From the IMG/VR virus record IMGVR_UViG_3300049811_000333, positions 16,633 through 80,632 of that record: 64,000 bases of DNA; one strand, 5' to 3'. Below the pieces are notes generated by a model. The model did no database searches, was not told the DNA's origin, and worked only from the letters and a program-made list of their open reading frames with translations. The position numbers and the translations under genes were made by a program. Source of the stretch: a virus. Of this stretch, positions 21,574 through 28,764 are shown piece by piece. Each line of letters opens with the position of its first letter. Position 1 is the stretch's first letter.

Positions 21574-21876
21574 TCAGTGCTTAGGCTTCCACCCCCAGGG
21601 CGAGCGGGACTTGATCTCGCAATCGAGATCGCCGCCGCACACGGTCCAAGGGACGATGTCGCATTGGTCTTCGTCGCCACCCACGCAGTTGCAGGTGTCG
21701 CCGGGTGTGTCGTCGTCGTCGCAAGGGACGATGTCCTGAGGGAAGCGCGGGCCCGGAAGGCCGCGCAGGTCCACCACGTTCAGCGAGAGTTCGTCCGCGG
21801 CGCGGTAGTCCATGGCCCCGGCCGGGCTCGCGAGCGCGAGCGCGGCAAGGGCGAGAGCCTTACTGTTCCAGCGCAT
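21574..21876 (-). CDS. Secreted Cys-rich protein, 100 aa
   Basis: Sec signal peptide (basic MRWNSK, hydrophobic ALALAALALA, cleavage after SPAGA near residue 21). The mature part has six Cys (PCDDDD..CNCVGG..QCDIV..VCGGDLDCE) and many acids, suggesting disulfide-bonded and possibly calcium-binding structure. Exported to the periplasm or outside. Function unknown; a second small secreted protein lies at 25845-26120. Confidence 0.7.
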   Translation of the reverse strand: MRWNSKALALAALALASPAGAMDYRAADELSLNVVDLRGLPGPRFPQDIVPCDDDDTPGDTCNCVGGDEDQCDIVPWTVCGGDLDCEIKSRSPWGWKPKH

Positions 21877-22006
21877 GACGCGGAACCGGATGGAACACGC
21901 GGTCGCCGGGGATGTAGGCGGGGGTGGGGGCGAGGCGCCAGAACTTGATGCGCCAGCGTCCGATGGCGAGAGTGTGAAGCCCGCCGATGCGAGTGTGCTT
22001 AAACAT
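21860..22006 (-). CDS. Basic microprotein, 48 aa
   Basis: ATG 22006 with GGAGG seven bases upstream. Overlaps the secreted-protein gene by 17 bases. Strand-rich and basic (HTRIGGLHTLAIGRWRIKFWRLAPTPAYI). Function unknown. Confidence 0.55.
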   Translation of the reverse strand: MFKHTRIGGLHTLAIGRWRIKFWRLAPTPAYIPGDRVFHPVPRHALEQ

Positions 22007-22024
22007 AGCTAAGCCTCCGCAAGA

Positions 22025-22047
22025 GGCGCACACCCTACGTGTGCGCC
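22025..22047. other. Perfect 9-bp hairpin in a gene-free gap
   Basis: GGCGCACAC / GTGTGCGCC with a CCTAC loop and no T-run, so not a classical terminator. It lies in a 218-base gap (22007-22224) in which I see no gene. A similar hairpin (GCGCGCCC/GGGCGCGC) lies near 22739. Confidence 0.5.
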
Positions 22048-22224
22048 CGTCGCGAGGGCCGCGCTGTGGTGGTTTGCCAAGAGACGCGCCGTCCGGTCGT
22101 GCACCTAAGCACCGATCACCCCTGCCTCCCAAAGTCAGACGGGCAGGCCGTCGCGGGACTTACCGCCTTGGCAAATTGTTTTTCGCGAGGGCTTCCGGGG
22201 TTTGGACCCCCGGAGCCGCCCGGA

Positions 22225-22383
22225 TCACGCGAGAGAGGAACCGGCGAGCATGGCCTTGGATTGGAGGTCGATACCCCGGACGAGGCTGTCGTATTCCTCC
22301 CGCGAGATGAGGCCGTCCATGTACCGCTCATCGAGGCGGTCCATCTGGCGTTCAACCCAGAGTTCGACGAGGTGTTCGCGCAT
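22225..22383 (-). CDS. Small helical protein, 52 aa
   Basis: ATG 22383 with GGGAG upstream. MREHLVELWVERQMDRLDERYMDGLISREEYDSLVRGID resembles a short SHOCT-like helical hairpin (LxxGxISxEEY), a motif seen in proteins that oligomerise. Function unknown. Confidence 0.6.
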   Translation of the reverse strand: MREHLVELWVERQMDRLDERYMDGLISREEYDSLVRGIDLQSKAMLAGSSLA

Positions 22384-22489
22384 GGCAATAACTCCCGAAA
22401 GGTGAGCGCGAGAGGCGCCCACGTCGCGAGAGTCGGTCAGGTCGCGAGAGTTGGCCCCCTCCGGGGTCTCAATCCGGAGGGGCGCGAGA

Positions 22490-22720
22490 TCAGAGTTGTC
22501 GCGAGGCGATGTAGTCCGCCGTCTCCAGGTTAAGGCTCTGGATCAGGCTGGGGTCGCCATCGTCGGGGGAAAATTCGAGGTCAATCAGCTTGGCGAGGTC
22601 GTCCCCATGGATGCGCTGGGCATACATGAAGGTCTCGGCCGATTTGTAGTCGGCGAACTCCTGGAAGTCGCCCGTGATCCCCCGAGGGGTGACATGGACG
22701 ACCGAGACATGGTAAGGCAT
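22490..22720 (-). CDS. Hypothetical protein, 76 aa
   Basis: Start taken as ATG 22720 because GGAG lies six bases upstream; an ATG at 22735 is the alternative. MPYHVSVVHVTPRGITGDFQEFADYKSAETFMYAQRI then an acidic helix. First gene downstream of the operator cluster at 22862-22991. Confidence 0.65.
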   Translation of the reverse strand: MPYHVSVVHVTPRGITGDFQEFADYKSAETFMYAQRIHGDDLAKLIDLEFSPDDGDPSLIQSLNLETADYIASRQL

Positions 22721-22861
22721 GGGTGTGCTCCACATGATGCGCGCCCGTAGTGGGCGCGCACGACGTGAGGCGCACGCGCGCGTAGTGGGACCCGAGGCGC
22801 CGAGGTGCCGCCGGGAAAATTCGGATTTGTCGATTTTCAGAACCCGGAAGTTCCGGGCACC

Positions 22862-22991
22862 GATCACTTTTCCGTGATGATGCGGCGCACAAAACGTCCA
22901 CGGACTATTGTGCGGCGCACACTCCGGGCACGGATCACTTTCTCGTGATGCTGCGATGCACGCTCCGAACCCGGATCACATTCCCGTGATC
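22862..22991. promoter_or_regulatory. Three palindromic operator-like sites
   Basis: GATCAC-N6-GTGATG at 22862-22879 and 22933-22950, and a perfect GATCAC-N6-GTGATC at 22974-22991. Each follows a CCGGGCAC- or CCGAACCC-like sequence, so the whole unit of about 40-70 bases is repeated. Placed upstream of the leftward gene at 22720. Two more copies lie at 24178 and 25381. Constant 6-base spacing suggests a dimeric repressor. Confidence 0.55.
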
Positions 22992-23009
22992 CGTGAACGC
23001 AACATTGTG

Positions 23010-23033
23010 CAACGCAATCTCGCGGTTGCGTTG
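23010..23033. other. 8-bp inverted repeat
   Basis: CAACGCAA, an 8-base loop, TTGCGTTG, between the operator cluster and the terminator at 23049. May be a protein-binding site or an RNA hairpin. Confidence 0.45.
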
Positions 23034-23048
23034 TACGATGCAGCGCAC

Positions 23049-23079
23049 AAAAAAAAACGGGCGGCCCGAAAGCCGCCCG
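23049..23079 (-). terminator. Rho-independent terminator (leftward)
   Basis: On the minus strand: stem CGGGCGGC / GCCGCCCG with a 6-base loop followed by nine T. It ends the short operon that includes 23100-23354 and 23357-24055. Confidence 0.88.
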
Positions 23080-23099
23080 CCCGATACTCCCGGCCCGGA

Positions 23100-23354
23100 T
23101 TAAATCCCGGCCACGTAAATCGGGCACCGTTTCCCGATGCCCCGATGGTAGGCCACGGCCACGTCCAACCCGTGGTGAACGTCCGGATAGGGTATGGCCG
23201 GACCCTGCCCAATGGCCACGGTCAGGCATCGGGCCGACTGCCCGCGCATTAGTCGGTCATGCGCCTCCGCCTTCATGGCGGCCCGCCGCGCATAAAAGTC
23301 CCGGGCAACGGCCCGGATAGCGGCCATACGTTCCTGCTTCTGTTCCGGTGTCAT
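23100..23354 (-). CDS. Hypothetical protein, 84 aa
   Basis: ATG 23354 with GGAGGATCTTT upstream. Helical basic N-terminus (PEQKQERMAAIRAVARDFYARRAAMKAEAHDRLMRG) then a short alpha/beta part. Function unknown. Stop is 20 bases before the terminator. Confidence 0.65.
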   Translation of the reverse strand: MTPEQKQERMAAIRAVARDFYARRAAMKAEAHDRLMRGQSARCLTVAIGQGPAIPYPDVHHGLDVAVAYHRGIGKRCPIYVAGI

Positions 23355-23356
23355 GG

Positions 23357-24055
23357 TCAAAGATCCTCCAATGCCAAAATCCCGGCCGATAGGTCGGTTT
23401 TGATTTCGTTCGCCTTCAATCGCAACGTGCCGATTGTCTTTGGCCTGACCGATTGCTTAACCGGACGCGGTCCGGCCGCCTTCCGGGCGGCTTCAATCTT
23501 CGCCCGGGTCTCGGCCTTAAGTCCGGCCTTCCGGATACGTTCGATTGCCCGCGCTTCCTGGCGTCCGGCCAATGCCGCCGCCCGGAACAGCTTGCGCCGC
23601 GCCTTGGCTATCGCCTTGGCGGCGGCTTTCGCCTTCCGGCCATGGACGATCCGGACCGGGGTAACGGTCCGGGTAAAAACATTCAACGTGTCGGCGGCCC
23701 GATAGGCCTTGCCGACAAACCCGTCCGTAATCTGATCTTTCTTGATTGGTTTCGGCCGGGACGGTCTCTTAACTATGACCCGCCCGCCCTCAATCCGGAC
23801 CGGCTCCCGGTTCACTAACCGGCCATCCGCGTTCACATAGCATCCACCGTGAACATTACCTTCACGGCCCGTTTGCGGGTTCACGCCACCGGACGCGGCG
23901 TGCCGCGTCATGTGCCGGACTTCCCACGGGATGCCGTTTTGATTGGTTGCGGTTCGCACCTCCTGGACCGTTTCCCGGAACAGTTGGCTGTTATGCCATC
24001 CCGTTACGGTCCCGGCCCTCCGGTTGCGCCGCGCTTGCCTGTTGTGGCTCGCCAT
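23357..24055 (-). CDS. Basic hypothetical protein, 232 aa
   Basis: ATG 24055 after AAAGGGAAC. Strongly basic throughout: RQARRNRRAG at the start and a long Ala/Lys/Arg helix (GRKAKAAAKAIAKARRKLFRAAALAGRQEARAIERIRKAGLKAETRAKIEAARKAA is the relevant region, residues about 148-200). Middle part contains GIPWEVRHMTRHAASGG and GGCYVNADGRLV. Likely binds DNA or RNA. It differs from neighbours in its Ala/Lys/Arg richness and in the CCGG-rich composition of its DNA. Confidence 0.65.
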   Translation of the reverse strand: MASHNRQARRNRRAGTVTGWHNSQLFRETVQEVRTATNQNGIPWEVRHMTRHAASGGVNPQTGREGNVHGGCYVNADGRLVNREPVRIEGGRVIVKRPSRPKPIKKDQITDGFVGKAYRAADTLNVFTRTVTPVRIVHGRKAKAAAKAIAKARRKLFRAAALAGRQEARAIERIRKAGLKAETRAKIEAARKAAGPRPVKQSVRPKTIGTLRLKANEIKTDLSAGILALEDL

Positions 24056-24177
24056 TGCGTTCCCTTTCCTGGGTTTATCGGCTGACCCGGTGCTAGCCCG
24101 GATCGGTCCGCCGCCGCCCATGACCGGGCGACAAAATGAATAGTACGCTTTCCGTTGATACCGCTCTAATCACGTGA

Positions 24178-24195
24178 AATCACGAACTCGTGATG
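24178..24195. promoter_or_regulatory. Operator-like palindrome
   Basis: AATCAC-GAACTC-GTGATG, the same 6-N-6 layout as the sites near 22.9 kb. It lies 123 bases upstream of the basic-protein gene, with an overlapping CACGTG next to it. The rest of the 24056-24344 gap holds no gene that I can see. Confidence 0.5.
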
Positions 24196-24344
24196 TTGTT
24201 TTCGTTTGGTTTTTCGCCGTTTGAACCGTGTTCGCCCCATATCCGTGTGCGTCCTTGTGATCGCTTTCCTTGATAAATGCACGTCTTGCACTTGCAACAA
24301 ATACCTGGGCACCTGTCAATCCTTACACTGACGATTGACCTAGC

Positions 24345-24368
24345 AAAAAGCCCGGGCGAACCGGGCTT
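24345..24368 (-). terminator. Rho-independent terminator (leftward)
   Basis: Minus strand stem AAGCCCGG / CCGGGCTT (8 bp), loop TTCGC, ending in five T. Just after the stop of 24374-24679. Confidence 0.85.
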
Positions 24369-24373
24369 GATGC

Positions 24374-24679
24374 CTATGGCAATGGCGGCGGTGGGGCTTC
24401 ATTCCATGTGTTGCCCCGGGCAACGGCCATGTTCCACCGCCAGGATACCCGGGCTTGCTCCCGTTCCCGGCCCGTGGCCGTGGCCATCCACCGCCGGGCA
24501 TCGCCCGCTTGATCCAGTGCCCGGGCATACTGTGAACGGGCCGCAATCTTCAACGCTGCGCTAATGCCATCGGCATCGCTGAACAGCGCCAGCACTTCCG
24601 GCCGCCCGGAATTTATCATCCGCATACGTTCACGGTCTCGGATCGTATCGGCCGCCGACTTCATGTTATATCGTAACAT
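24374..24679 (-). CDS. Hypothetical protein, 101 aa
   Basis: ATG 24679 with CAGGAGGCAAAGC upstream. Basic helical protein (MKSAADTIRDRERMRMINSGRPEVLALFSDADGISAALKIAARSQYARAL). It forms a one-gene unit bounded by its own promoter (24711-24739) and terminator. Function unknown. Confidence 0.7.
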   Translation of the reverse strand: MLRYNMKSAADTIRDRERMRMINSGRPEVLALFSDADGISAALKIAARSQYARALDQAGDARRWMATATGREREQARVSWRWNMAVARGNTWNEAPPPPLP

Positions 24680-24710
24680 TGCTTTGCCTCCTGTGATTTG
24701 CTGCACCCTG

Positions 24711-24739
24711 TATATACGCCTCTTTATACCCGCCTTCAA
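24711..24739 (-). promoter_or_regulatory. Leftward sigma70-like promoter
   Basis: Minus strand TTGAAG, a 17-base spacer, TATATA. Followed 30 bases later by the ribosome site of the 101-residue gene. Confidence 0.6.
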
Positions 24740-25380
24740 TCCCGTACAGAATTACCGCCCAAAATAGCCGCCCGGTGTCATCCTACCCGGGATAGCTGCG
24801 CCGGCCCTAATCCAATCCCCCCGGCCACGTCCAACCCCTATCCAGTCGCCCACGGCCCGGAACCCGGAACAGACTCCCGCCCTATGGGATGCAATAGGGA
24901 ATGGTCAGGATACGGACGAACCCGCCCCAACTGCCTATCATCCGTGTGCCTCGGAATTGTGTAACAGTTGTGGGGGGATTGTTCGCCGACCCTCTATCCC
25001 CCGCCCCACAAAGCAAACGCCTCCCGCTTCCGCTCCCCTCTCTCGCCGCCCTAGTCCGGGTTCGCGACTATCGCCGGACGGGCGCCAACCCGGTCCGGCC
25101 CTCTCTATTGTTTATTTTTTTTGTCTGATTTGTTTGGCTCGGATCGGTCTCAATCCCTGACTGTCACCTATCCCCATGGTCCGGACTTGCTACCTGGTAT
25201 CATCCGTGTGCTCCGGACGTACCATGCCCATCCGCCTACATGATTGTCTGATGTCTGATTATTCTTTTACTTGTCAATAGCTTAGTTCTACTGTGAACCC
25301 TGACTTATGTCTGTTCTGTGAACTCTGATTACTTCAATCTATTGAAATCGTTGGGGATTATTATTCTCTGTTCACATCTG

Positions 25381-25398
25381 GATCACAGAAACGTGATC
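25381..25398. promoter_or_regulatory. Perfect operator-like palindrome
   Basis: GATCAC-AGAAAC-GTGATC, fully symmetric arms. Fifth copy of the element found at 22862, 22933, 22974 and 24178. Confidence 0.5.
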
Positions 25399-25727
25399 GT
25401 GTTCATGGTTTGTTCGCGTGACGCATACGGAAATTCAGGGTGCGGACGGCATCAGTGCCACCCCCACAACACAATCCTCATAAGAGCACTTGCACTTGCA
25501 ACAGGAGTGTCCGGGCTTGTTGCCATTCGTCGGGCATGAGGATGCTATATCCGACGTTTGGTATCATACCCCCTACCCTTTTTTCTCAGGGATGGGTCCC
25601 TCTTTTACGGGTTCTTCCTTTTCACGAGCCCGCTGCCTCGCGGCTCGACAGCTGCTGCACATGCAGGGACCTGAGTCAGGGAGCTCAGACGAGTAGTGGC
25701 CCATTAGGGGTGTCCTTTTTCTGGTGG

Positions 25728-25764
25728 GATGGGTCCCCCGGTAGGGGCCTGTTAGGGACCCATC
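25728..25764. other. Strong 10-bp hairpin
   Basis: GATGGGTCCC and GGGACCCATC with a 17-base loop. A partial copy, GGGATGGGTCCC, occurs at 25589. No T-run on the plus side. It could be a structured RNA upstream of the secreted-protein gene, or the end of leftward transcripts. Confidence 0.5.
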
Positions 25765-25844
25765 GGGAAATTCTATCAGTGTACCCCGGTATATCAATTG
25801 GACGGTCCGGGTCCCCCTCCCCATGTATACCCCAGGAGGTACCC

Positions 25845-26120
25845 ATGAAGACCATAGCACTGTTACTCGCACTTGCCTTTGCTACCCCAGCGGCTGCTGC
25901 GCCCATGATCTTGGGCTGCCATAAGCAGTCTTGCGTGACGGCGACCAGCAAAACCAGCACCCGGACGGCCTCGGGGCCGGTCCGGGATGGGAAGGTGCGC
26001 CTGCCTGGCGGAACCTGGGTTGACTGCGCTGGCGGACCGAAGGTCTCGCTGGGGGACTGCAGGGACACCCTGCGGAAGAAGACGGTCGACTTCTGGTACG
26101 AGCAGAAGCTGAACAACTAG
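25845..26120 (+). CDS. Small secreted protein, 91 aa
   Basis: The only rightward gene between 4 and 28.9 kb. ATG 25845 with a near-perfect AGGAGGT. Sec signal peptide (MKTIALLLALAFATPAAAAP, cleavage near residue 18-19). Mature part has four Cys (CHKQSC, VDCAGG, GDCRD) and is basic, probably a disulfide-bonded periplasmic or extracellular protein. Stop overlaps the convergent leftward gene by 4 bases. A GTATAC site lies 15 bases upstream. Orientation opposite to its neighbours suggests independent expression, perhaps from the prophage. Confidence 0.75.
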   Translation: MKTIALLLALAFATPAAAAPMILGCHKQSCVTATSKTSTRTASGPVRDGKVRLPGGTWVDCAGGPKVSLGDCRDTLRKKTVDFWYEQKLNN

Positions 26121-26335
26121 CACCCTGGCGGCTTCCCGACATGCTTGCTGAAGAGCTTCTCGCTGAGGGACCACCACTTCTCCCACTCTTCCTCGGAGAG
26201 AGCCTTCTCGGTCCGGGTTGGGATGAAAGTGATGGTGGCAACCAGCACCCCATCCACCGAGATGATGGACCAGGCGGCGTTGTGCAGGCTTGCAGCTTTT
26301 TCCTGGACGATCTGGATGGCTTCTTCTTTGGTCAT
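26117..26335 (-). CDS. Hypothetical protein, 72 aa
   Basis: MTKEEAIQIVQEKAASLHNAAWSIISVDGVLVATITFI followed by a Trp-rich acidic helix. Small alpha/beta protein; function unknown. Last gene of the leftward operon that starts at 28764. Confidence 0.7.
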   Translation of the reverse strand: MTKEEAIQIVQEKAASLHNAAWSIISVDGVLVATITFIPTRTEKALSEEEWEKWWSLSEKLFSKHVGKPPGC

Positions 26336-26598
26336 GCTGTGTCCGGGGAGGTTGGATTTACGGGCTTGGCGGTGATGCCCCCTACTGGGATATTCACCAC
26401 CGCTCCAGGGGAAAAATCAGACAGCTGGAGGGGGGCGAAAAACATATCCACCCCGTCTACCTCGACGAGGACGGTTTCCGGTTTCCGGGGAGGGGCAATG
26501 GTCACTTCCTGGATGTTGATCCAGCGGTCGAAGATGCAGGGGCGGATGTCCATCAGGACACCGTCCGCATCATAGAACTTGATGGCAACAGCGATCAT
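26332..26598 (-). CDS. Hypothetical beta-rich protein, 88 aa
   Basis: Beta-rich (IAVAIKFYDADGVLMDIRPCIF..ETVLVEVDGVDMFFAPLQL), ending in a Pro/Thr tail. Overlaps neighbours by 4 bases. Function unknown. Confidence 0.65.
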   Translation of the reverse strand: MIAVAIKFYDADGVLMDIRPCIFDRWINIQEVTIAPPRKPETVLVEVDGVDMFFAPLQLSDFSPGAVVNIPVGGITAKPVNPTSPDTA

Positions 26599-26831
26599 GG
26601 GGTTTCCTCTTTTGAGGCGGAGGGGCCATCCATTTTGGATGGGTTGGGTCCCCAGTAGACATGGTAGGGGGCCTTCAGGATCACATAGCCGTTGTCAGAG
26701 ATGGCCTGGAGCACTGCGGAGGCCCGGTTCCGGAACATCTCCACGTCTTCCGGGTGGTGCTTCTGGAGCCATTCCCAGGACGCAGCCCCATCGGCAGCCC
26801 CGTAGATGGCCCTGGCGATGATTTCGAGCAT
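26595..26831 (-). CDS. Hypothetical protein, 78 aa
   Basis: ATG 26831 preceded by GGAGGGTTG. MLEIIARAIYGAADGAASWEWLQKHHPEDVEMFRNRASAVLQAI is a helical pattern common to small phage proteins of unknown role. Start is directly coupled to the upstream stop. Confidence 0.7.
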   Translation of the reverse strand: MLEIIARAIYGAADGAASWEWLQKHHPEDVEMFRNRASAVLQAISDNGYVILKAPYHVYWGPNPSKMDGPSASKEETP

Positions 26832-27010
26832 CAACCCTCCGGGTTTGTGAAGGAGTTTTCCATGCCGCGCAGGTAGGACTCATTGGTGGCCTTCATGACC
26901 AGGGCCGTGATCCCGCTCAGGGCGTGCTCCTTGGCGAATTTCCCGGATTTGACCAGGTCCCGTCTCTCCAGCCACTCGTAGATGGCCAAGGCATACTCTT
27001 CCGGGCTCAT
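26831..27010 (-). CDS. Small helical protein, 59 aa
   Basis: ATG 27010 to TGA sharing a base with the next ATG. MSPEEYALAIYEWLERRDLV then EHALSGITALVMKATNESYLRG; helical, soluble. Function unknown. Confidence 0.6.
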   Translation of the reverse strand: MSPEEYALAIYEWLERRDLVKSGKFAKEHALSGITALVMKATNESYLRGMENSFTNPEG

Positions 27011-27011
27011 G

Positions 27012-27209
27012 TCAGGTCACCGCGAAGTAGATGCACCACACCGACAGCGAGCAGATGGTGGCGATACCGAGGTAGATGACCCGGGCCATGAGGCCGAAGC
27101 CGATGTCGTCGTCGAACTGGGCCGAGATCCAGATCGCCATGGCGAAGAAGAGGGCGGACATGATGGCGGGAACGGCCCAGAGGCCGAAATCAAGCACGGG
27201 AAACCTCAT
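27012..27209 (-). CDS. Two-span membrane protein, 65 aa
   Basis: Hydrophobic segments LWAVPAIMSALFFAMAIWI and MARVIYLGIATICSLSVWCIYFAV separated by a short acidic loop. Small inner-membrane protein; function unknown. Confidence 0.65.
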   Translation of the reverse strand: MRFPVLDFGLWAVPAIMSALFFAMAIWISAQFDDDIGFGLMARVIYLGIATICSLSVWCIYFAVT

Positions 27210-27402
27210 CGATGAGCGCGTTGACGACTGTGACGATGGCCCTCCAGCTATCCAGAGGGACAGTAAGCCTGGCTCCGGGTGTGGAGATGGTGACTGCGGT
27301 GCTTGTCGATCTGTCGGAAGTCACCATTTCCACGTTTGCGGAGATGTGATGGACCCCAATCTTGACGTTGGAGGTCGCCTGCTTGGTTGTGGTTACTTCC
27401 AT
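27190..27402 (-). CDS. Hypothetical beta-rich protein, 70 aa
   Basis: Alternating Val/Thr strands (TSNVKIGVHHISANVEMVTSD..TAVTISTPGARLTVPLDSWRAIVTVVNALIDEV) ending in a helix; a small beta-sandwich-like protein. Overlaps both neighbours. Function unknown. Confidence 0.65.
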   Translation of the reverse strand: MEVTTTKQATSNVKIGVHHISANVEMVTSDRSTSTAVTISTPGARLTVPLDSWRAIVTVVNALIDEVSRA

Positions 27403-27656
27403 CCCATCGCCTCCTTTTCCTCGTCAGTGAGCTTTGCCAGGGCGGATTTCCGGAGCTCTCGGGTCTCCTCCAGCTTCCGGAGGGTTTCCCAGTAGGCTTT
27501 GACGGCCTTTCCTCTGTCGTAGACGTCGGAAATGACGCCGCCCCCATCACAGAAGTCGCAATACCCCAGGCGGCGGCCCTTGTTGCCTTCGTAGGCATCG
27601 CGGGGCTCGGTCCACGTCTTGCCGCTCCCCTCGCAAACCGGGCATTTGATGTTCAT
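27393..27656 (-). CDS. DnaJ-type zinc-knuckle protein, 87 aa
   Basis: Two CxxCxGxG-like knuckles: CPVCEGSGKTW at residues 5-15 and CDFCDGGGVI at about 33-42, as in the DnaJ central zinc domain. Followed by a coiled-coil helix (LRKLEETRELRKSALAKLTDEEKEAM). Probably a zinc protein with a chaperone-adaptor or nucleic-acid role; specific function unknown. Confidence 0.7.
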   Translation of the reverse strand: MNIKCPVCEGSGKTWTEPRDAYEGNKGRRLGYCDFCDGGGVISDVYDRGKAVKAYWETLRKLEETRELRKSALAKLTDEEKEAMGWK

Positions 27657-27895
27657 TAGTGCTCCGATACGGGTTTTTCGCCATTTTTACTGGCGGTAAA
27701 GGCTCGGAGGTCCTTGAAGAACCTCTCAGATTGGGTTTGGGGACCGGAAATGGCAATCCCGGCCATCGAATAGCTGGCTTTCAGACCCGGATAGAGGTCG
27801 TCCAGCAGCCCCTGGACCTTGTCCAGGGCTGCTTTCTGGGTCGCCATCATCTCGATGAGGGTCCCGAGCTCGTCCTTGGAGAGAATTTCAGCCAC
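27656..27895 (-). CDS. Hypothetical helical protein, 79 aa
   Basis: GTG 27895 chosen because GGGGAGG sits six bases upstream, and the start overlaps the end of the decarboxylase-like gene. Helical (ELGTLIEMMATQKAALDKVQGLLDDLYPGL). Function unknown. Confidence 0.6.
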   Translation of the reverse strand: MAEILSKDELGTLIEMMATQKAALDKVQGLLDDLYPGLKASYSMAGIAISGPQTQSERFFKDLRAFTASKNGEKPVSEH

Positions 27896-28298
27896 CCATG
27901 CCTCCCCAGGGTCGATCCCCACCGCTTCCGACCCGGACGATGGTGAATTCCCGGTCCAGAACCCACCAATCCGACTTCACCACGTTGAACTCCTCGACGG
28001 CGGCCAGGATTTTCTGGGTGTCGAGATGTCCGCAAGTGTAGAAATCGAGCATCACCAGGGCCGGAGAGACCTCGTCCCAGATGTGCATAGCAACGTGGCT
28101 GGTGGTGATGATGCAGGTCCCGGTCCAGCCGCGGTTTCCGGGCATCTTGTGGTAGCGGGCATGGGGCCCTTCGAGGATTTCCATTCCCTGGGCCTCAATC
28201 AGCCGCTCGAACCACTTTTCGGTAAAAGCCCGCTCACCCTCCCTTGGAGGGTGCATGACTTCGAACCGGCCAATGAAATGCTTGTGGGCAAGGATCAT
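27888..28298 (-). CDS. S-adenosylmethionine decarboxylase family (SpeD-like) proenzyme
   Basis: 136 aa. Family members are made as proenzymes that cut themselves before a Ser to create a pyruvoyl cofactor, then decarboxylate AdoMet for spermidine synthesis. Seen: processing Ser67 with following His68 in TTSHVAMH, His72, and the catalytic Cys89 in DFYTCG. The residue before Ser67 is Thr where bacterial SpeD usually has Glu. ATG 28298 overlaps the upstream stop. Some family members have switched to ornithine or arginine decarboxylation, so the substrate cannot be read from sequence. Phage copies may alter polyamine supply for DNA packaging. Confidence 0.85.
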   Translation of the reverse strand: MILAHKHFIGRFEVMHPPREGERAFTEKWFERLIEAQGMEILEGPHARYHKMPGNRGWTGTCIITTSHVAMHIWDEVSPALVMLDFYTCGHLDTQKILAAVEEFNVVKSDWWVLDREFTIVRVGSGGDRPWGGMGG

Positions 28299-28567
28299 GG
28301 CGACCCCCACGAGTTCTGGAGGCTGGTGACCTCCATTTTGATCCTCCGGATCTCCTGCAGGAAGGGCAGGATGTAGTCCGGGTTGATGGCCATGGTGACG
28401 GCCACCCCGTCATCTTTCCGCTCCACCTTCAGCTGGAGGTGAAAGTCCTGGAACTGCTCTTCCAGGCACTGGGCGATGTCCGCGGCCAGGACATAGGGGG
28501 TGGTGTGGTCGATCTTGGATCCCAGATAGGCCCCGATCTCCTGGTAGGCTTCCATCAGGGTGGTCAT
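28295..28567 (-). CDS. Hypothetical protein, 90 aa
   Basis: Helix (LMEAYQEIGAYLGSKI) then a mixed beta part (FHLQLKVERKDDGVAVTMAINPDYILPFL). Function unknown; co-translated with the SpeD-like gene. Confidence 0.65.
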   Translation of the reverse strand: MTTLMEAYQEIGAYLGSKIDHTTPYVLAADIAQCLEEQFQDFHLQLKVERKDDGVAVTMAINPDYILPFLQEIRRIKMEVTSLQNSWGSP

Positions 28568-28764
28568 CAGTTCCCACCCTTGGTCATGGAGACAAAGGCC
28601 ATAGCCTCGGCCTCAGTGTCGAAGTCGGCGGCAATAAGCATGTCCCCGTCCTCCAGGAAAATCTGTGCAATGGTGGCCCCGGAGACCTCCTCCAGGTGCT
28701 TGATGGCGTCGTGCAGCGCTTTGTGCGCTTCAAGTAGGGCCGGGCTGGTCTTCGGTGCTGTCAT
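28567..28764 (-). CDS. Hypothetical protein, 65 aa
   Basis: ATG 28764 with CGGAGGGACCC upstream. Helix (PALLEAHKALHDAIKHLEEV) and a small beta part. First gene of the leftward 28.8-26.1 kb operon. A GTATAC site at 28788 and TATACG (28774-28779, minus strand) lie just upstream and may be part of its promoter. Confidence 0.65.
   Translation of the reverse strand: MTAPKTSPALLEAHKALHDAIKHLEEVSGATIAQIFLEDGDMLIAADFDTEAEAMAFVSMTKGGN

Larger units (their letters stand above)
24740..25844. other. 1.1-kb region without recognisable genes
   Basis: No frame on either strand has a ribosome site plus protein-like composition. Contents seen: a perfect GATCAC-N6-GTGATC palindrome at 25381-25398; a 15-base repeat CTTGCACTTGCAACA at 25489-25503, which also occurs at 24285-24299; a repeated ATCCGTGTGC at 24241, 24938 and 25200; an AT-rich part at 25255-25380; and a hairpin at 25728-25764. 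It may be a control region or a replication origin. Confidence 0.5.

Noticed and set aside
22862-22991. CRISPR-like repeat-spacer arrangement
   Set aside because: The repeats are short palindromes with irregular spacing (71 and 41 bases) and only three in a row, so an operator cluster is a better reading.
24901-25539. Several open frames in the 24.7-25.8 kb region
   Set aside because: None has a ribosome site, plausible composition or overlap with neighbours, so I treat the region as non-coding.
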